From Endomychus coccineus (taxonomy: Eukaryota; Arthropoda; Insecta; Coleoptera; Endomychidae): 64,000 nt of DNA. The DNA lies in assembly GCA_958510875.1 (NCBI GenBank), contig OY294068.1, positions 30,918,297 to 30,982,296 of the forward strand, in the 5' to 3' direction. Each line of letters begins with the position of its first letter. The first letter of the stretch is position 1. This document shows positions 1-11,949 of this stretch, one piece after another. The notes beneath the pieces are model-generated. The model was not told the origin of the DNA and made no database searches. It saw only the letters and a list, made by a program, of their open reading frames with translations. The position numbers were made by a program, and so were the translations under genes.

Positions 1-1713
1 TGCCAAAGTCTGCTTGGGCTTAAATTAAGGAGAAAAATTATTGTATTCGAATGGACTAAGCCGCGACTCGATTCGACTTTCGAAAATCAAGATATTCGAG
101 TTCAAATTTTGACCCTAATCTATAATGGCCACTCGGAGCGAATGTATCAAAAAAACTGTCCTACAAGGCAATATATAATAAAGTCGCCCGAAGATATTGA
201 GCTCAGTTAGAAGTAGTTCAGATGAACCTGAGAGACTGCAGAAGGCTCTGATTTGAAAAAATGAAAGTGCGATTTGCGCGCAACCCTATTGATGTTATCA
301 AATTGAAAAAACTAGGGCATATTCTAGAACTTGATTGTAGAGCTTGACGTGCTGGTGAAATAATTTGGGTCCATAGTTTTCCCCAAAAAAAATCATGAAA
401 TTTTTTTTTCTTCTGCTCATACCACATGACTGCAAAGGGGTCGTTTTTTTTCCAAAAAAAACAATTTGAAATCGATATCTTAAGAAACGACGATTTTGGA
501 CATCTTATTTCTTTTTTTTACACAAAAAATGAGATTATGGCATAAGGCACAGATTTTGGCTCATAAATAATGTCACCATCGTTTTTAGACGGTTGACTTG
601 CATAATAATAGCCACCTCAGGAAAGTTGTATATGAAATTTCCAAAATCGTCGATTTTGAAAATAGTGCTACTGAACTACTATTACCTCATAAATCTTTAA
701 CATCTGGTTCGAAAGTGGATACTTCAGCGTATTATAGTTTGGTTTCAGTCTTATTCAAATATTGCATAAGATGACTTCGAATATTAGATGTTGATTGCTA
801 TGCAGTAACTTGATACATATTCATAGCTATACTTAAAACATTAATGTGTTACAATTCCGATTAAACCTGTTCGTTCTTGCGATATGGGCATTTTTAATTG
901 AATTCAATGCGATAAGGATGTTTGTGCTTGAAACAATTAGTTTAAAAAAAATTAATTTACTGGCAGAACAAATTAGCTCAAAGTCTGAATAATTGCATAT
1001 TTCAAATCTACTAAAGTAAATTATGTGAAGATAACAGAACAACTTTAGTAAATCGTCCAGCTAGTGGAGGAATAATTTGCCGTTTTTTTTGTGGCTAATT
1101 AGTTGTGAAAACCAAATCTAATTCATAATGCAAATGATTTTGAATGGGAACAAAAAATGGCAAAGTCAGAAGAAATATTATTGTGTTCAACAGTGACAAA
1201 TTCATTTAGGAATCATTAAGTTTAAAGTTGGTTCGAAGATCTACCGTTGCTTCATTCACTGCAATAAAATGTTATCGGCACCAGCAGTTCATTCAAGATC
1301 TGCTGTAACAAGTCCGACATTCTCTAAAAACAGTTTGAGTGGATTGAATTCGGAAAAATTTAGGCTAAAACATAAAACATTGTTCATAGATTTATGTTAT
1401 TCGATTTATTTTCTTAATTTATTAGTGCAATAAAAAATTATTACTTAAATTTAATTACTGATTCAATTCGGTTTTCTTTCTTTAATTTCGCATTTCCGAT
1501 TTTTTCTCTTTATTCAATTGTCTCAACCTCTTTTTCTTTCCTTTTCCATCATCTCTTATTCCTTAACTTCCAAAGATGTCTCGACTGGTGTGCTTTAATT
1601 ATTATAGAGGGCAGCTTTTTCGCCTGTTGTTTATTTCCAACTTTAGCAACAGGAAAGGAGTCCTGTCCCTTTCTGATTAGAAGGAGATGTCAGGTCCTGT
1701 TTTTCATTGTGTT
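1..1713. other. AT-rich stretch without a recognisable gene
   Basis: No exon-like or transposon-like coding region was found on either strand. There are long T and A runs around 400-530. The 13-base motif CGACGATTTTGGA near 488 recurs inverted near 640, which may mark an old inverted-repeat element. Short open frames here are AT-driven and have no family resemblance. Confidence 0.5.
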
Positions 1714-2015
1714 CAGGGTGTTGAATTTTAATTTTTTGTTTTTTTTGAATATTTTTGGATAAACATGTGATATTTGGACGAAATTTAGTATACAGGGGTT
1801 TTTTATCACGCTGAATTCAAATATGATCTTAGTTTTTTGATTACTGATAGGAGGCGCCACATACAGGGTTCCATCTCCTTTGAATCGATCCTAACTTTTT
1901 TGCCTCACACTGTATGTCAATATCAACTAGAAAAATTAGTTTTCCCATCTTTTATGCTTAAGAAAAGTATATTTTATCTAAGTCGCTAGAAGCAATGGTT
2001 TCCGGTAAAAATGCA
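1714..2015 (+). repeat. Left terminal inverted repeat of the 1.7-kb mariner-like element
   Basis: It matches the reverse complement of 3394-3701 with scattered mismatches. Its inner end reads GGTAAAAATGCA, and the complementary string TGCATTTTTACC lies at the inner edge of the right arm. Confidence 0.85.
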
Positions 2016-2173
2016 CGAAAATTATTCAAAAGCGCAAAAGTAACTTATTTGCAAATACAATGTTATAATACTTCAATAATTAAATTTTAATATGAAAAAT
2101 AATGATCAATCAAAACAAAACATTAAGTTCTCAAAAGATGTTCAAATTGTTGCCCTTGTACTTCAATACATTT

Positions 2174-2216
2174 TACCATTCGTAAAACAGTTTCTCCGTT
2201 TCGCAGAGTGCGACGA
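2174..2216 (-). repeat. Inverted copy of a transposase segment
   Basis: Bases 2174-2216 are, with a couple of mismatches, the reverse complement of 2534-2573 inside the transposase. The shared core is GTTTCGCAGAGTGCGAC. It lies between the left terminal repeat and the transposase N-terminus, so part of the coding region was copied back in inverted orientation. Confidence 0.75.
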
Positions 2217-2357
2217 AAAAACAAATGAAATCTATGACATTTGCCAAACTAATGTAATAATTGTTAGAGGTATTTTGTGTTGTTGCTCAAGTTTTTTATT
2301 GATTTTTCAAAATTGCTCTCAAAAATGGTTCACTACACTTTTGAATAATACAGGGAC

Positions 2358-3384
2358 ATGATTATGTGTTACGGCGAAGCTAGATCAAATTCTTTCGAAG
2401 CTCAACGTGTCTATCGAGAAAGATCCATTACGGCAGATTCCTAATGCTAAAACATTTATTGGCGTGCATAGGCGTTTGGGAGAAGATGGCTGTTTTAAAA
2501 AACCAAAAGTTAATAGTGGGGTTTCCAGAAGTCGTCGCACTCTGCGAAACGAAGAAACTGTTTCACGAATGGTGGAAAATAATCCGAGAACAAGCACCAG
2601 GAAAACTAGTTCAGCGGTACGAAACGTTAACCGTGAATCAGTAAGACAAATTTTTAATGAACAACTTCTCCGCCCATATCATTTCCAAACAACTCATTCA
2701 CTATTGGAACATGACTTTTTTTCTCGTGTACAATTTTGCGAATGGTTGCAAAATCAAAGACAAAATAGCATTTCATCAATATTGTTTACTGACGAAGCTG
2801 GTTTCAGCCGTGATGGTATTTTGAACCTACATAACATGCACCATTGGAGTGATGAAAATCCTCATCAAACCGTAATTCGAAGTCACCAATATGGGTTTTC
2901 TATTAATGTGTGGGCAGGTATAGTGGACAATTACTTAATTGGCCCATTTCGATTGACAGGTGCACTGTATCGAAATTTCTTGGAGAACGATTTAAACACA
3001 TTATTAGAGGATGTCCCATTGGCCATTATTGGAAGAATGTATTACGTGCATGATGGGGCGCCAGCTCACTTTTCTCAAGTAGCAGGGGAATATTTGGACA
3101 GGAGATTCGGAAATAGATGGATTGGTCGAGGGGGACTGTACCCTGGCCAGCTCGTAGTTCAGACCTTAATCTAGATTTTTCATTTTTGGTTATTTATGAA
3201 AAATTATGCTTATGCTGTGGAAATACATATTGAAGAACAATTATGGCTAAGAATTATGGAATCGGCAGATAGATTCCGTAATAGCCCAGGAATATTTCAA
3301 AGATGCCGTCAATCATTAACAAGAAGAATGATAAAATGTATTGAAGTACTAGGGCAACAATTTGAACACCTTTTGAAAACTTAA
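2358..3384 (+). pseudogene. Broken mariner/Tc1-type (DDE) transposase
   Basis: Reading across frames gives a transposase of the IS630-Tc1-mariner group. An N-terminal stretch with CYGEARSNSFEAQRVY (about 2364-2420) is in one frame. The main open frame 2407-3174 carries LFTDEAGF (first catalytic D) and VHDGAPAHF (second D). A frameshift near 3140 moves the third D (PARSSDL) into another frame, which leads to the C-terminal tail at 3196-3384 ending EHLLKT. By my count the second and third acidic residues are about 37 apart. At least two frameshifts make it inactive. A 40-bp segment of this gene is also present inverted upstream (2174-2216). Family membership is clear from the motifs; the exact subfamily is not. 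Confidence 0.85.
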
Positions 3385-3393
3385 TGTTTTGTT

Positions 3394-3701
3394 ATGCATT
3401 TTTACCAGAAACCATTGCTTCTAGCGACTTAGACAAGATATACCTTTCTTAAGCATAAAAGATGGGAAAACAATTTTTTCTAGTTGTTATTGACATACAG
3501 TGTGAGGCAAAAAAGTTAAGATCGATTCAAAGTAGAAGGAACCCTGTATGTGGCGCCTCCTATCAGTAATCAGAAAACTAAGATCATATTTGAATTCAGC
3601 GTGATTAAAAACCCCTGTATACTGAATTTCGTCCGATTATCACATGTTTATCCAAAAATATTCAAAAAAAAACAAACAAAAAATTTAAATTCAACACCCT
3701 G
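3394..3701 (-). repeat. Right terminal inverted repeat of the 1.7-kb mariner-like element
   Basis: Partner of 1714-2015. It begins just after the transposase stop near 3384 and ends in CAACACCCTG. Confidence 0.85.
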
Positions 3702-4725
3702 TATCTTTTGAACGAAGGCGTTGAGGACCTACGTTCATAGGAACTTTTTTTTCTTATTTTAGTGTCATCTATCGCCTGACACTATGCACAGTACCTACTT
3801 TTTTCTTTGTCACCCTGTATATTGATTTTTTCGATAATTCCAGTATTAGGCACAGAACAGCTTGTTGCGCAAGATCTTGAGATCTTCGGCTGTTGCGACC
3901 ATGGAGACATTTGATCAGCATGACTTAGGGTATATTTTCCAGTTGGCTTCAACAAGTTTCACTGAAAGCCATTTCCCTATAAAAAAACTGCGGGGTTATT
4001 TAATATCGTAGTTTTAATTAGTTACTTTTTGAAGGCCTTCATATCGGTTCATAAAAAAAAACGCTCACAGACTGCACACGTCTTTAAAAAACATGAATTC
4101 ATACAGAAAGATATTGAAAATAATTTTTTTTGTCGTACATAACCTTAAATAAACAATTTATAATATTTTAGGACTATGATTCTCCAGTTGTTCATGGTTA
4201 TTGAGAAAAGGGGTAATTGAAATATTAGGCTAGGCAATTTGTACAAATGTTGCAGGTTAATTTTCAAAAACTGTTTGTCAGAATAGAAAAAACTTTATTG
4301 GTATAAGATTGTACAATTCACTACCTGTCAAATTGAAGAGCGCTACTAAAATACAATTTAAAATTAAGACTAAATTATACATTATACAAAATTACAATTT
4401 ATTAAGCTCATTACTTAAATAAAATCCGACATCATTCCACCATTGTTTTAGTATAGAATGAAATGTTGGCACAGCACGAGATTTTCTCAAGTGCCACAGA
4501 TACATGTAAAAATTGTAAACGTAATTTGAAATAAACTGAAATTGAATACTGAAAACGTTCCCCATAAAGAATGGAACCTTAATGGTTTAGTTACCAGATA
4601 ACTTGATTAACACAAAATGCGAATATAATATCTAGCATTCCTATTATTATTATTCGGCATGTTTGAAAGTCACCGTATTCGACTTGATACAAATTTTTGC
4701 TAAGTATATCTTATTTATGTTTCAG
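3702..4725. other. Flank between the mariner-like element and the phosphatase exon
   Basis: No exon could be recognised. CACCCTGTAT near 3811 resembles another mariner-type end. This stretch probably belongs to the intron upstream of the phosphatase exon at 4726, because that exon starts inside a codon and inside the first membrane segment. No upstream exon with a start codon and good donor was seen here. Confidence 0.45.
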
Positions 4726-7020
4726 TTGTATTTGGAATATACACTTTAGGATTTGGGTTAGTTCCTACTCCCAAGCTAGGATTTATATGCCAAGATCCGT
4801 CAATATCATTTCCCTTTCGGGGGGACACAGTATCAAATATGGAACTTTGGATCATATGTTTCAGTTTTCCATTGTTTCTCATAATCTCTATTGAATTGAT
4901 CAGAAACGGGTATAAAAAAATTAAATTCACCACAATTTGGTTTTTCTACAAGGAAGTACTTGTTACAACGTGGTTCGTTACATTCGTAGTAGAAACGACC
5001 AAACTAATGTTCATGGAGCATAGACCACATTTTCTAGACACCTGTCAACCTGACATGAATTTCAACTGTACTCCAGGCTCCTATATAGAAGATTATACAT
5101 GTACTAATCAAGAATTTGGTCAGTTCTTCATATCAATGGCATCTAGATCTTTTCCATCAGGGCACGCAGCAACAAGCACATGTTGTGGAATGTTTTGTGT
5201 GGTAAGTATACTCCCTCATGTTAACTGTATACATGTTAATAACCGAGGAAACAGTCGCCCCTGTTTCTAGATAGATCAAAAATCTAATTTTAAAAATATT
5301 AAAATACGTTCAATTTTAATAGGTATAATCTATAGCTATAATAAACAACTTGAGTCAGGTCGGGGTATTGAAAGTTAATAAGTGCGATAAAGAACCGACA
5401 AAGATGAGGATAGCGTCATTACCTACCTGGAACAGAACGGGAGTGATTAAATCTAAGAAAATTTCATTGCATTTATGATTTTGTCATTTCTTATCTGAAT
5501 GTCGTATCATATTTTTTATCCTGATGTCTCAGGCGGCATGTATACGCTGCCGAGGCATTGTAGCCTGAGTAAAGACAGTGCTGGACATTGTACTAGAATA
5601 TGAAAGGCAGTTGTGTCCTGTGAGAAGTTCTGTCACCAGTTTTATGCCTTTTCTGCTCATAGAGGGAAGGATTTTGGAGCGTTTTGGCAAGAACTCCGCA
5701 ATGTGAAATTTCGCCTGCCTCAATCCCTGGGCATCAGGCCAAACCGAAAGCCATGTCTATCCAGTAGCTCCCTGAGGGCGTGGAGCCCGGTGATCGATGA
5801 GTTTCCGATTCGTGTCTTCTTATGTAATAGTGGACGTTCAGCCAGGATCTCTCTGCCCTCCAACACAAGTCTACGAGTCACTATATGGTCGTGAAGATAG
5901 CCCAGGGCCGCTCGGCTTCTAGTGCAGGTATATTCAGTGTCACCATAAAAGTCCGCACCATAGGGGAATTTTTTTTAAATAGCTTTGGTTGAAATTTGAT
6001 GTCGAGAACAGTTTTAGGTTCAGATTAGAGCAAAAATTACATTGACAGTTGTGGCAAAGCGATATGCAAATTTGACATTTGTTGCAGAAAATGGCGGAAA
6101 ATGGCAATTCTGAATCCAAACATCTACATACGAAGGTTGAACTGACTCCCTAGTTACATGAAATGTTCACGCTTACATTTGTGCTTCGTGATCCGATAAT
6201 TCCGTACTTATGACTTTACCAATGGATTATTTAAAGAAAGATTGGTAAAAATATTATCTAGACAATTTTTCCCCTAGTGGCCTGTTGAATTGTTTGCTTG
6301 AAACCAAAAGCTTCCATGAAATCACTCAGAGTTTTAGTTTTTTTATGTGATAGAACATTAAAAGTTACATTAAAATCTCCACAGATGATTACTTCATAAG
6401 ACACTATAAGCTATAAGGGTTCGTGCAATAAAAAAAGTCCAAAATATGAAGTGGCTGTAGCTTGGAAACGCCTGTCAATAAACGATTCGGCCTGTGAGAG
6501 CTATTGTACATTGAATCTTTCTCCACCAATATACAGTAGTGCTAAGGTGTATTCATGCAGGCCCACCAAATCGCTCTAGCTCCTAGACTATAATAGGGTT
6601 AGTTGAATTCACATTTTCCTCCACCAAATAAGGCTGAAACCTTGACTGCAATATATGTTCTATTGTTAAATACATTAATACAGGGTGAAAGCTTCGAGTT
6701 AAAAAATCTAACTAGTTTTTCTTTTGCAGTACATAATTCAAACCCGATTGCCTTCTGCTGTGACTGGTTCAATATTGAAGCTATTCATGAAAGGACTCTT
6801 TATAGCGTGTAGCATTTATTGTTGCTTGACAAGGTTGTCAGATAGAAGACATCATTGGTGGGATGTCTTATGTGGAGCCATTGTTGGTGCCCTCTGTACT
6901 GGTTACTTTTTGGTATTGTTCCATAGAATTACCCGGAAGCAGAAGTTACATGAATATGCTGTCGATCAACCAGTTTCAGACGCGATTTCGCGCGACAACA
7001 GTAAACTCATCCAAGTATAA
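4726..7020 (+). CDS. Lipid phosphate phosphatase (PAP2/wunen family), 5'-incomplete, two exons
   Basis: Two spliced exons are visible. Exon 4726-5201 follows the acceptor TTTATGTTTCAG and ends at the donor GTAAGT; exon 6730-7020 follows CTTTTGCAG and ends in TAA. Both sides of the intron are phase 0. The joined 254 residues contain all three PAP2 signatures: K-x6-RP at residues 92-100 (KLMFMEHRP), PSGH at 143-146, and T-R-x5-H-x3-D at 192-203 (T replaces the usual S). About five to six hydrophobic segments remain, and an NCT glycosylation motif lies in the loop between motifs 1 and 2, as expected for an extracytoplasmic catalytic face. Family members dephosphorylate extracellular or lumenal lipid phosphates such as phosphatidate and lysophosphatidate; wunen proteins guide germ-cell migration in flies. 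Family proteins are about 280-380 residues, so some 30-60 N-terminal residues, including the start of the first membrane span, must come from an upstream exon not found here. The exon begins with two bases of a split codon (in frame from 4728). Confidence 0.9.
5202..6729 (+). other. Intron of the lipid phosphate phosphatase gene
   Basis: It is bounded by GTAAGT and TTTTCTTTTGCAG, is 1,528 bp long, and separates the PSGH exon from the catalytic-histidine exon. It contains an antisense retrotransposon fragment (5529-5935) and otherwise no coding signal. Confidence 0.85.
5529..5935 (-). pseudogene. Non-LTR retrotransposon RNase H/C-terminal fragment in the intron, antisense
   Basis: On the minus strand, about 5935-5530, frames broken by stops give residues such as RKGIKLVTELLTGHNCL and VQCPALSL. 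These match the end of the RNase H region and the cysteine/histidine tail of R1-like non-LTR retrotransposons. The intact-looking parallel at 60471-60692 in this window (RRGLKLVTGHCHLNKHL then AECPALALR) supports the call. It is a decayed 5'-truncated insertion, opposite in orientation to the host gene. Confidence 0.7.
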
Positions 7021-7390
7021 TTACTTCTTTGTGAGCCCCATTATCTATCTATTTATAGGTACTAAATGCTATGAAATGTACTTTTTAAATTTATTTATAT
7101 TAAATATTCAAGAAAGTGATTTGTAGTTTTGTCTTGATATCTTGATTCCGTTTCTCAAGAAGTCAACTAACGAGATTGTTAAATTAGAACCAACATTTTT
7201 TTATCTTTATTCCTTAACTTATAGTTACTAAAACGCAATACAATGGACACACTGTTTTCATATAGTTCAGTCCAGAATTTAAGAAAACGTGATCACTTCT
7301 AAAATTTGAGATACAAATCCGAATTGAATAATTATTTTTGAAACTACCTGTACGATATAATGATCTGAGTTTACAGTGTTTCAAGTGTAC

Positions 7391-7396
7391 AATAAA
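7391..7396 (+). promoter_or_regulatory. Candidate poly(A) signal of the phosphatase gene
   Basis: AATAAA lies 370 bp after the stop codon at 7018-7020 in an AT-rich trailer, a plausible 3' UTR length for an insect gene. Confidence 0.45.
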
Positions 7397-7689
7397 AGAT
7401 ATTTTGATTGCTAAGTGCTACTATGCTTATAATGAGTTTTTAGAACACAGTTGGGAGAGAGTGTCATGTGATCACTGTCGGTATATTGTATATGTTATAT
7501 ACTCCTGATTGCTTGTCATCAACTATCTATTGTTAATCAGTTACTAACAGAATTTTCCTGCGCCCGTTGGGTAGCACTTTGTAGTTGATATGCTTAGTTG
7601 TTAAGCCTTATTAGTTACGAAGTGTAGAAATAAGTGTATTTATACAATTATTGGGAATACATGTTATCTTCTCATACTATAAAACATTC

Positions 7690-7991
7690 TACATCAATCA
7701 CATCCACAGTACCATTCAAATAAAAATGAAAAATAGAGGACCCAATATCGGCCATTGAGGGACACCTGACATTAGTCCATTATAAAACATCAACTTCTGA
7801 TTTGCCAGTTACAGGTGGATTCTATTAATAAACAATGATTGGTCAAAGTGAACAAATGATTTATTTGACTTCAGGATTTTATGTAGGAGGTTTTCGAGGT
7901 CGTTAATTACGAATCCAAGAAAAAGAAGATTATTTCGAAATGGCGATGTCGAATGTGCGTCTACCCTAAGAACAGCTGATAAATTGAACAA
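7690..7991 (-). pseudogene. Reverse transcriptase fragment of a non-LTR retrotransposon
   Basis: The minus strand near 7769-7741 reads SGVPQWPILG, a variant of the conserved SGVPQGSILGP motif, followed by PLFFIFI. The upstream open frame (7991-7809) is compatible with the preceding palm region. The fragment is short and lacks the catalytic YADD box. Confidence 0.6.
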
Positions 7992-8179
7992 AAATATAAC
8001 AAATATGCTAAAAATTTATATATTTGTAAAATGTATAGAATATGTAAGCTATTCACACTAATAAATAAGTTTACAAGCTTAAAACACATTGGAAAACTGT
8101 AAAAAAGAGGTAGCACGCCCTGTCTTACACTCGGTATATTATCTACTGTGCGTGGACAGGGGAAAATTCACTCTAGCAT

Positions 8180-9040
8180 GAAATGTATTTATTACTCGTA
8201 TCGACTTGGAACAAAGTGTATATTAAAAGTAAAACAACACTATTTGTTGTTCAAAAAGTTTGTACCTCAAGAACTGGTGCTTCATATAGTTTTTCGCATC
8301 GCGGTCCCTTAATGTCTAGGACGAAGCTCTTTGCACCCCGTGTCACGTGTCACCTAGTGGAGCGGTTCCCACAGACGAGTGTTTCCAGGCCACCAAAGGG
8401 CCACACGAGAGTATTCACCATGCTCCCCTGGTTACCGGTTAATGTGTCACCTAGTGGAGCGATTCTCACCCCCGAGTGTTCATCTATATACCAGAAGGGT
8501 GATTGCCGCCGGAAAATGTCCAGGTGAACGATACCTACAGAGGTTAACACCAACTCCGTGATGTATTATTTGAAACGTCGTCCTTGTGAAGCGGTTCCCA
8601 CTCGAGGGTGTTTACCTGGCTTCGGAGGTGGACAAACAGCAGCCTACTCAACTCCCAGTAGGGACCGGATATTTGGATAATGCCCTGAAGAAATTTCCCA
8701 GTCAAGTCCGGATAGGTGGTTAATGCCCTGGAGGAATTTACCAGCATCTCTAGTTTCTGGATCTCCTCAAGGTCGCATAGCTCTACCGAAAATGCTGTAT
8801 GTCTTGAGGGGATCAGTGTTACGCTTCTGCACCGAATGTGCATTGAGGTTTTGTTTTACCGTTTGCACCACCTGCACGAAGAGGAATCGCTAAGGTTCGT
8901 CCTGTGGAAGTGGTAGTTGAACGATCCGTGTCCTGTTAGTATCTGTGTCAGCAGTTTGGCTTTCGGTTTTAACAATAGACCTACTATCCTAAGGAGACGA
9001 AACATCTCACTCGCAAAACTCCATTTGACTTGTCGCAATG
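8180..9040 (-). pseudogene. C-terminal end and 3' region of an R1-like non-LTR retrotransposon
   Basis: The minus frame 9038-8856 encodes KAKLLTQILTGHGSFNYHFH followed by SSSCRWCKR, the histidine/cysteine motif found after the reverse transcriptase in R1-clade elements. The next minus frame (8843-8544) continues with LTTYPDLTGKFLQGIIQ. The remaining DNA to about 8180 is GC-richer than its surroundings and holds imperfect repeats of CACCTAGTGGAGCG (near 8352 and 8448), probably a decayed 3' untranslated part. Confidence 0.65.
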
Positions 9041-9609
9041 ATTACATGAAGTATGACAAAGAAAACCAACGGACCTTTTTGTCGTCGAGTCATAATTACT
9101 CCTTATTGGCAACGCCGTAACTATGATTGAAAACTTGGTACCACTTGTAAGGCAACACCGCTTCGAAATAGCTACGAGAAATACGGAAGCTGTCAAATTG
9201 CGTAGTACAGAACAAAGTCCCCATTCATAAAAGGTGCGCCGCGTTGTCGCCTCCTGAACAAATGATGCAATGGAATGGAATAGTTCTATATTTAAAAATT
9301 TAAATATTCCATAATTCGATTATGTATTCCAGGTTACCATAAATCATGAAATATTTTTCAGAGAAAACGACATTTCATCTATGGAGGTTTTTATAATAAT
9401 TACAAATCTCAATCCGGCACACTGAACAACTAATCCGGCAACAGCACATTCCATACGGCCATACTTGTAATATACAGCGGTCTGAGTGGCCCAAAATTTT
9501 GGCAATGTCTGATCGTGTTTAAATGTAAGCAATTCTGTCAACTTAGGATAATAGGACTATGGTTTTAACAATGTTCCATGATCAGTCTTTCTTAATGTGC
9601 GGTTCCACT

Positions 9610-9840
9610 GCTTTCGAATTCCTGCAACCGTTCACTAGTTTCCACACTTTCTAGTGTTTTGTTCTGAACCAGCAACAAAGTATCTCTTTGATGTTAGCTT
9701 TCGAGATCTCCACCGCTAGATCGATGCCTATTAGGGGCTATATAGGCCCCAATTTTGCAAGGTCATGAACTATTTCGTTTCCCCTTATCCCAGAGAGACC
9801 TGATATCCATAATAGGGTGAGACTAACGTAGTTCAGGTAG
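9610..9840 (-). pseudogene. RNase H fragment of a non-LTR retrotransposon
   Basis: The minus strand from about 9830 reads LLWISGLSGIRGNEIVHDLA followed by KLGPI. This is a decayed form of the WIPGHSGIxGNExADELA block that carries the last catalytic residues of retrotransposon RNase H. It is followed by stops. No neighbouring domains are preserved. Confidence 0.6.
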
Positions 9841-10779
9841 AAAATATTGTCCTGACGGGAATTGAAGTGCACCCGGATTCACTACTATTTTTAGATAACC
9901 GTATTCTCTTGTTTACCTAATGATACTTCTGTAAATTGAACATATTGTGACTTATTTCCCGGGAATTTATATATAACAAAGTATGAAACATTTGATATCA
10001 TTAATAAAATACGTACAAACAATCTTGAATACTTATCGCCTAAATCCATCAAACTTTCGATCTATACCGCTCTGAGTATTGAATCAAGTTCTTGATTCCG
10101 AATAACTTCATAATTCTGAAGACAAATAAGGGATTCTGACGTCCCTCTTGAAACCAATCGCATCGAGCTTTCAGCATTGAAAAGCCTAGTACGCACTTCA
10201 AATATATTTTGAGTGGTTTTAATGTTTTTAAGAGATAGGAAAACATTGAACTTTGTGTTAAGTGACCTGGAAAAGTAAAGGGTATTCATAAGTTGAAAGT
10301 TAGCTGCCTTCAAATAAATCTGCCAACTCCGGTCCCTTTGTATGTGAAAACATTTGAAATACGACAGCTGTAACATATTCTTAAATTGATCGATGGTAGA
10401 CGTGATTGAAAGCTCATCTAAAATGAACAAAACGTTAAATATTGTTTGCGTTCCTTTTATAGAATCGCGATTCTAAACGTGCTTCTAGAATGAAGCGAGA
10501 CATTTTCCGTTTTCGCATTATAGCATACTTATCGTTCGTGAGTATCTGCAATAAAATATCTAACAAATTCCATATTTACAACGTACAAGTGGTTTCATTC
10601 GAGAGAAAATACCGCGTTAGTGATTTATCCTTGCATCAATAGACGCTGAACTAACTAAGCACCGTCAAATCTATCTGACTTCTGGAAGGCCACGCAGAAT
10701 CATTTGGAATATATCTAATGTAGAAACGTTTTAGATGCTTCTCAATATTATACACGATGATAACTGTGGGGGTTTCTTA
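9841..10779. other. Unassigned AT-rich stretch
   Basis: A 122-codon open frame lies on the minus strand at 10430-10062. It has no signal peptide, no recognised motif and no splice context that I can defend, so it is left unassigned. Confidence 0.35.
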
Positions 10780-11165
10780 ATCCCACAGCCTGCCCGACCA
10801 GTGAACTCTTGACGTGGTTTTTCTTCCGCTATTTCTCTAACGAGACCTCTGCCTCCCTTTTCCTCATGCTTTCTTAGTTCCTCATTCTTCAGTTTCGTCT
10901 TTCACATTAGGTATCCACTTATGGATTTGTCTACCCTTGTCTACTGCATCCCGGTGGTCTTGCCACCTTCTCTCATCATATTTATCTTGCCTTCACTCTT
11001 TGGCATTCTCTTAGTTATAGGAGCCTGCTTCTTCTCCATTTCCTCTGGGTTTTCTCTCAATATTATACGCTGCGCGTCTACAATCTCTTTCTTAAAATGT
11101 AGTAATGTTTCTTCATAGCATTTGCTATATACAGTGTCTCCTCCCCCAAGTATTTTCTGAACCAT
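10780..11165 (-). pseudogene. Possible R1-like C-terminal fragment
   Basis: On the minus strand, broken frames include VDKGRQIHKWIPNVK near 10950-10900, reminiscent of the segment just upstream of the LTGHG motif in R1-like elements. An open frame at 11165-10941 overlaps it in another phase. The similarity is weak, so this is a tentative call. Confidence 0.3.
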
Positions 11166-11949
11166 AAATGTTAAATTGATAAACTTCTGGGTTACTGAAC
11201 TAAGGTACGTATAAAACTTTTAAAATATTATTTTACTCTTTATGGTAATTGTGTCAAAAAAATATGGACTATATATTTTACAATGAGAGCCTCTTTGTTA
11301 ATGAGAGATCTTTGTCAGAATATTTGACTTTTTGGGGCCCTCAATATTTTACAATTTTACCAAATTTGAGACCCCCAAATTGTGGAATTCATCATTTGTT
11401 TTTGAAAGGTTCCTAAAGAAATTGATAGTATTGTGGTTTCGGAAAACTGTAGTTGTTTTCTTGCTTTCATGTCTTGCAACAGACCCTGTTGCGAAGGATT
11501 GCAAAAAATCCTGCGAAAAATATTATAACGATGTAACCAATCAACTGTTCAATGAGATGTTTTCCCCACGTAGTTGTCTGAAAGATCAAATTTCAATCCA
11601 TCAGTGAATTGGCTAACCTAATATTGATCAAGTATTTTACTCTTCCGGCTAGCTTTGTGGACGTCTGCTCAGTAATTTTTGAAAAATTAGAGTTAATGAT
11701 TGAACATCTGTTCTATGATTTACAGACTCAGAGTCTCGTTTTATGTGAATCATTTCCAGGATACTATACTTATGACAATACATTCTTTTATGTGAATATT
11801 GTTTAGAGATTCATAACAATTTAATGTATATACTGTCTCGGTTTTTTCATCTTTAGGTTTTAAAAGTTACAGATTTGAAAAGTATTTACCAAGACAGTAG
11901 GTTAATGCGCAACATTTATATCATATTAATATAATAAGATTCTTGACCC

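Larger units (their letters stand above)
1714..3701 (+). mobile_element. Mariner/Tc1-type DNA transposon with about 300-bp inverted ends
   Basis: The left end starts CAGGGTGTTGAATTT at 1714 and the right end finishes in its complement at 3701. The two ends are inverted copies of each other for about 300 bp (1714-2015 and 3394-3701), including a shared segment with GGCGCCACATACAGGGT. Between them lies a decayed DDE transposase. Such long inverted ends are unusual for classical mariner elements, which have ends of roughly 30 bp. The last base is followed by TA, the usual target dinucleotide of the superfamily, but the left flank is TT, so the left target site is eroded or the boundary is slightly off. 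Confidence 0.85.

Noticed and set aside
10062..10430. 122-codon minus-strand open frame as a host gene
   Set aside because: No motif, splice context or compositional support; a chance frame cannot be excluded.
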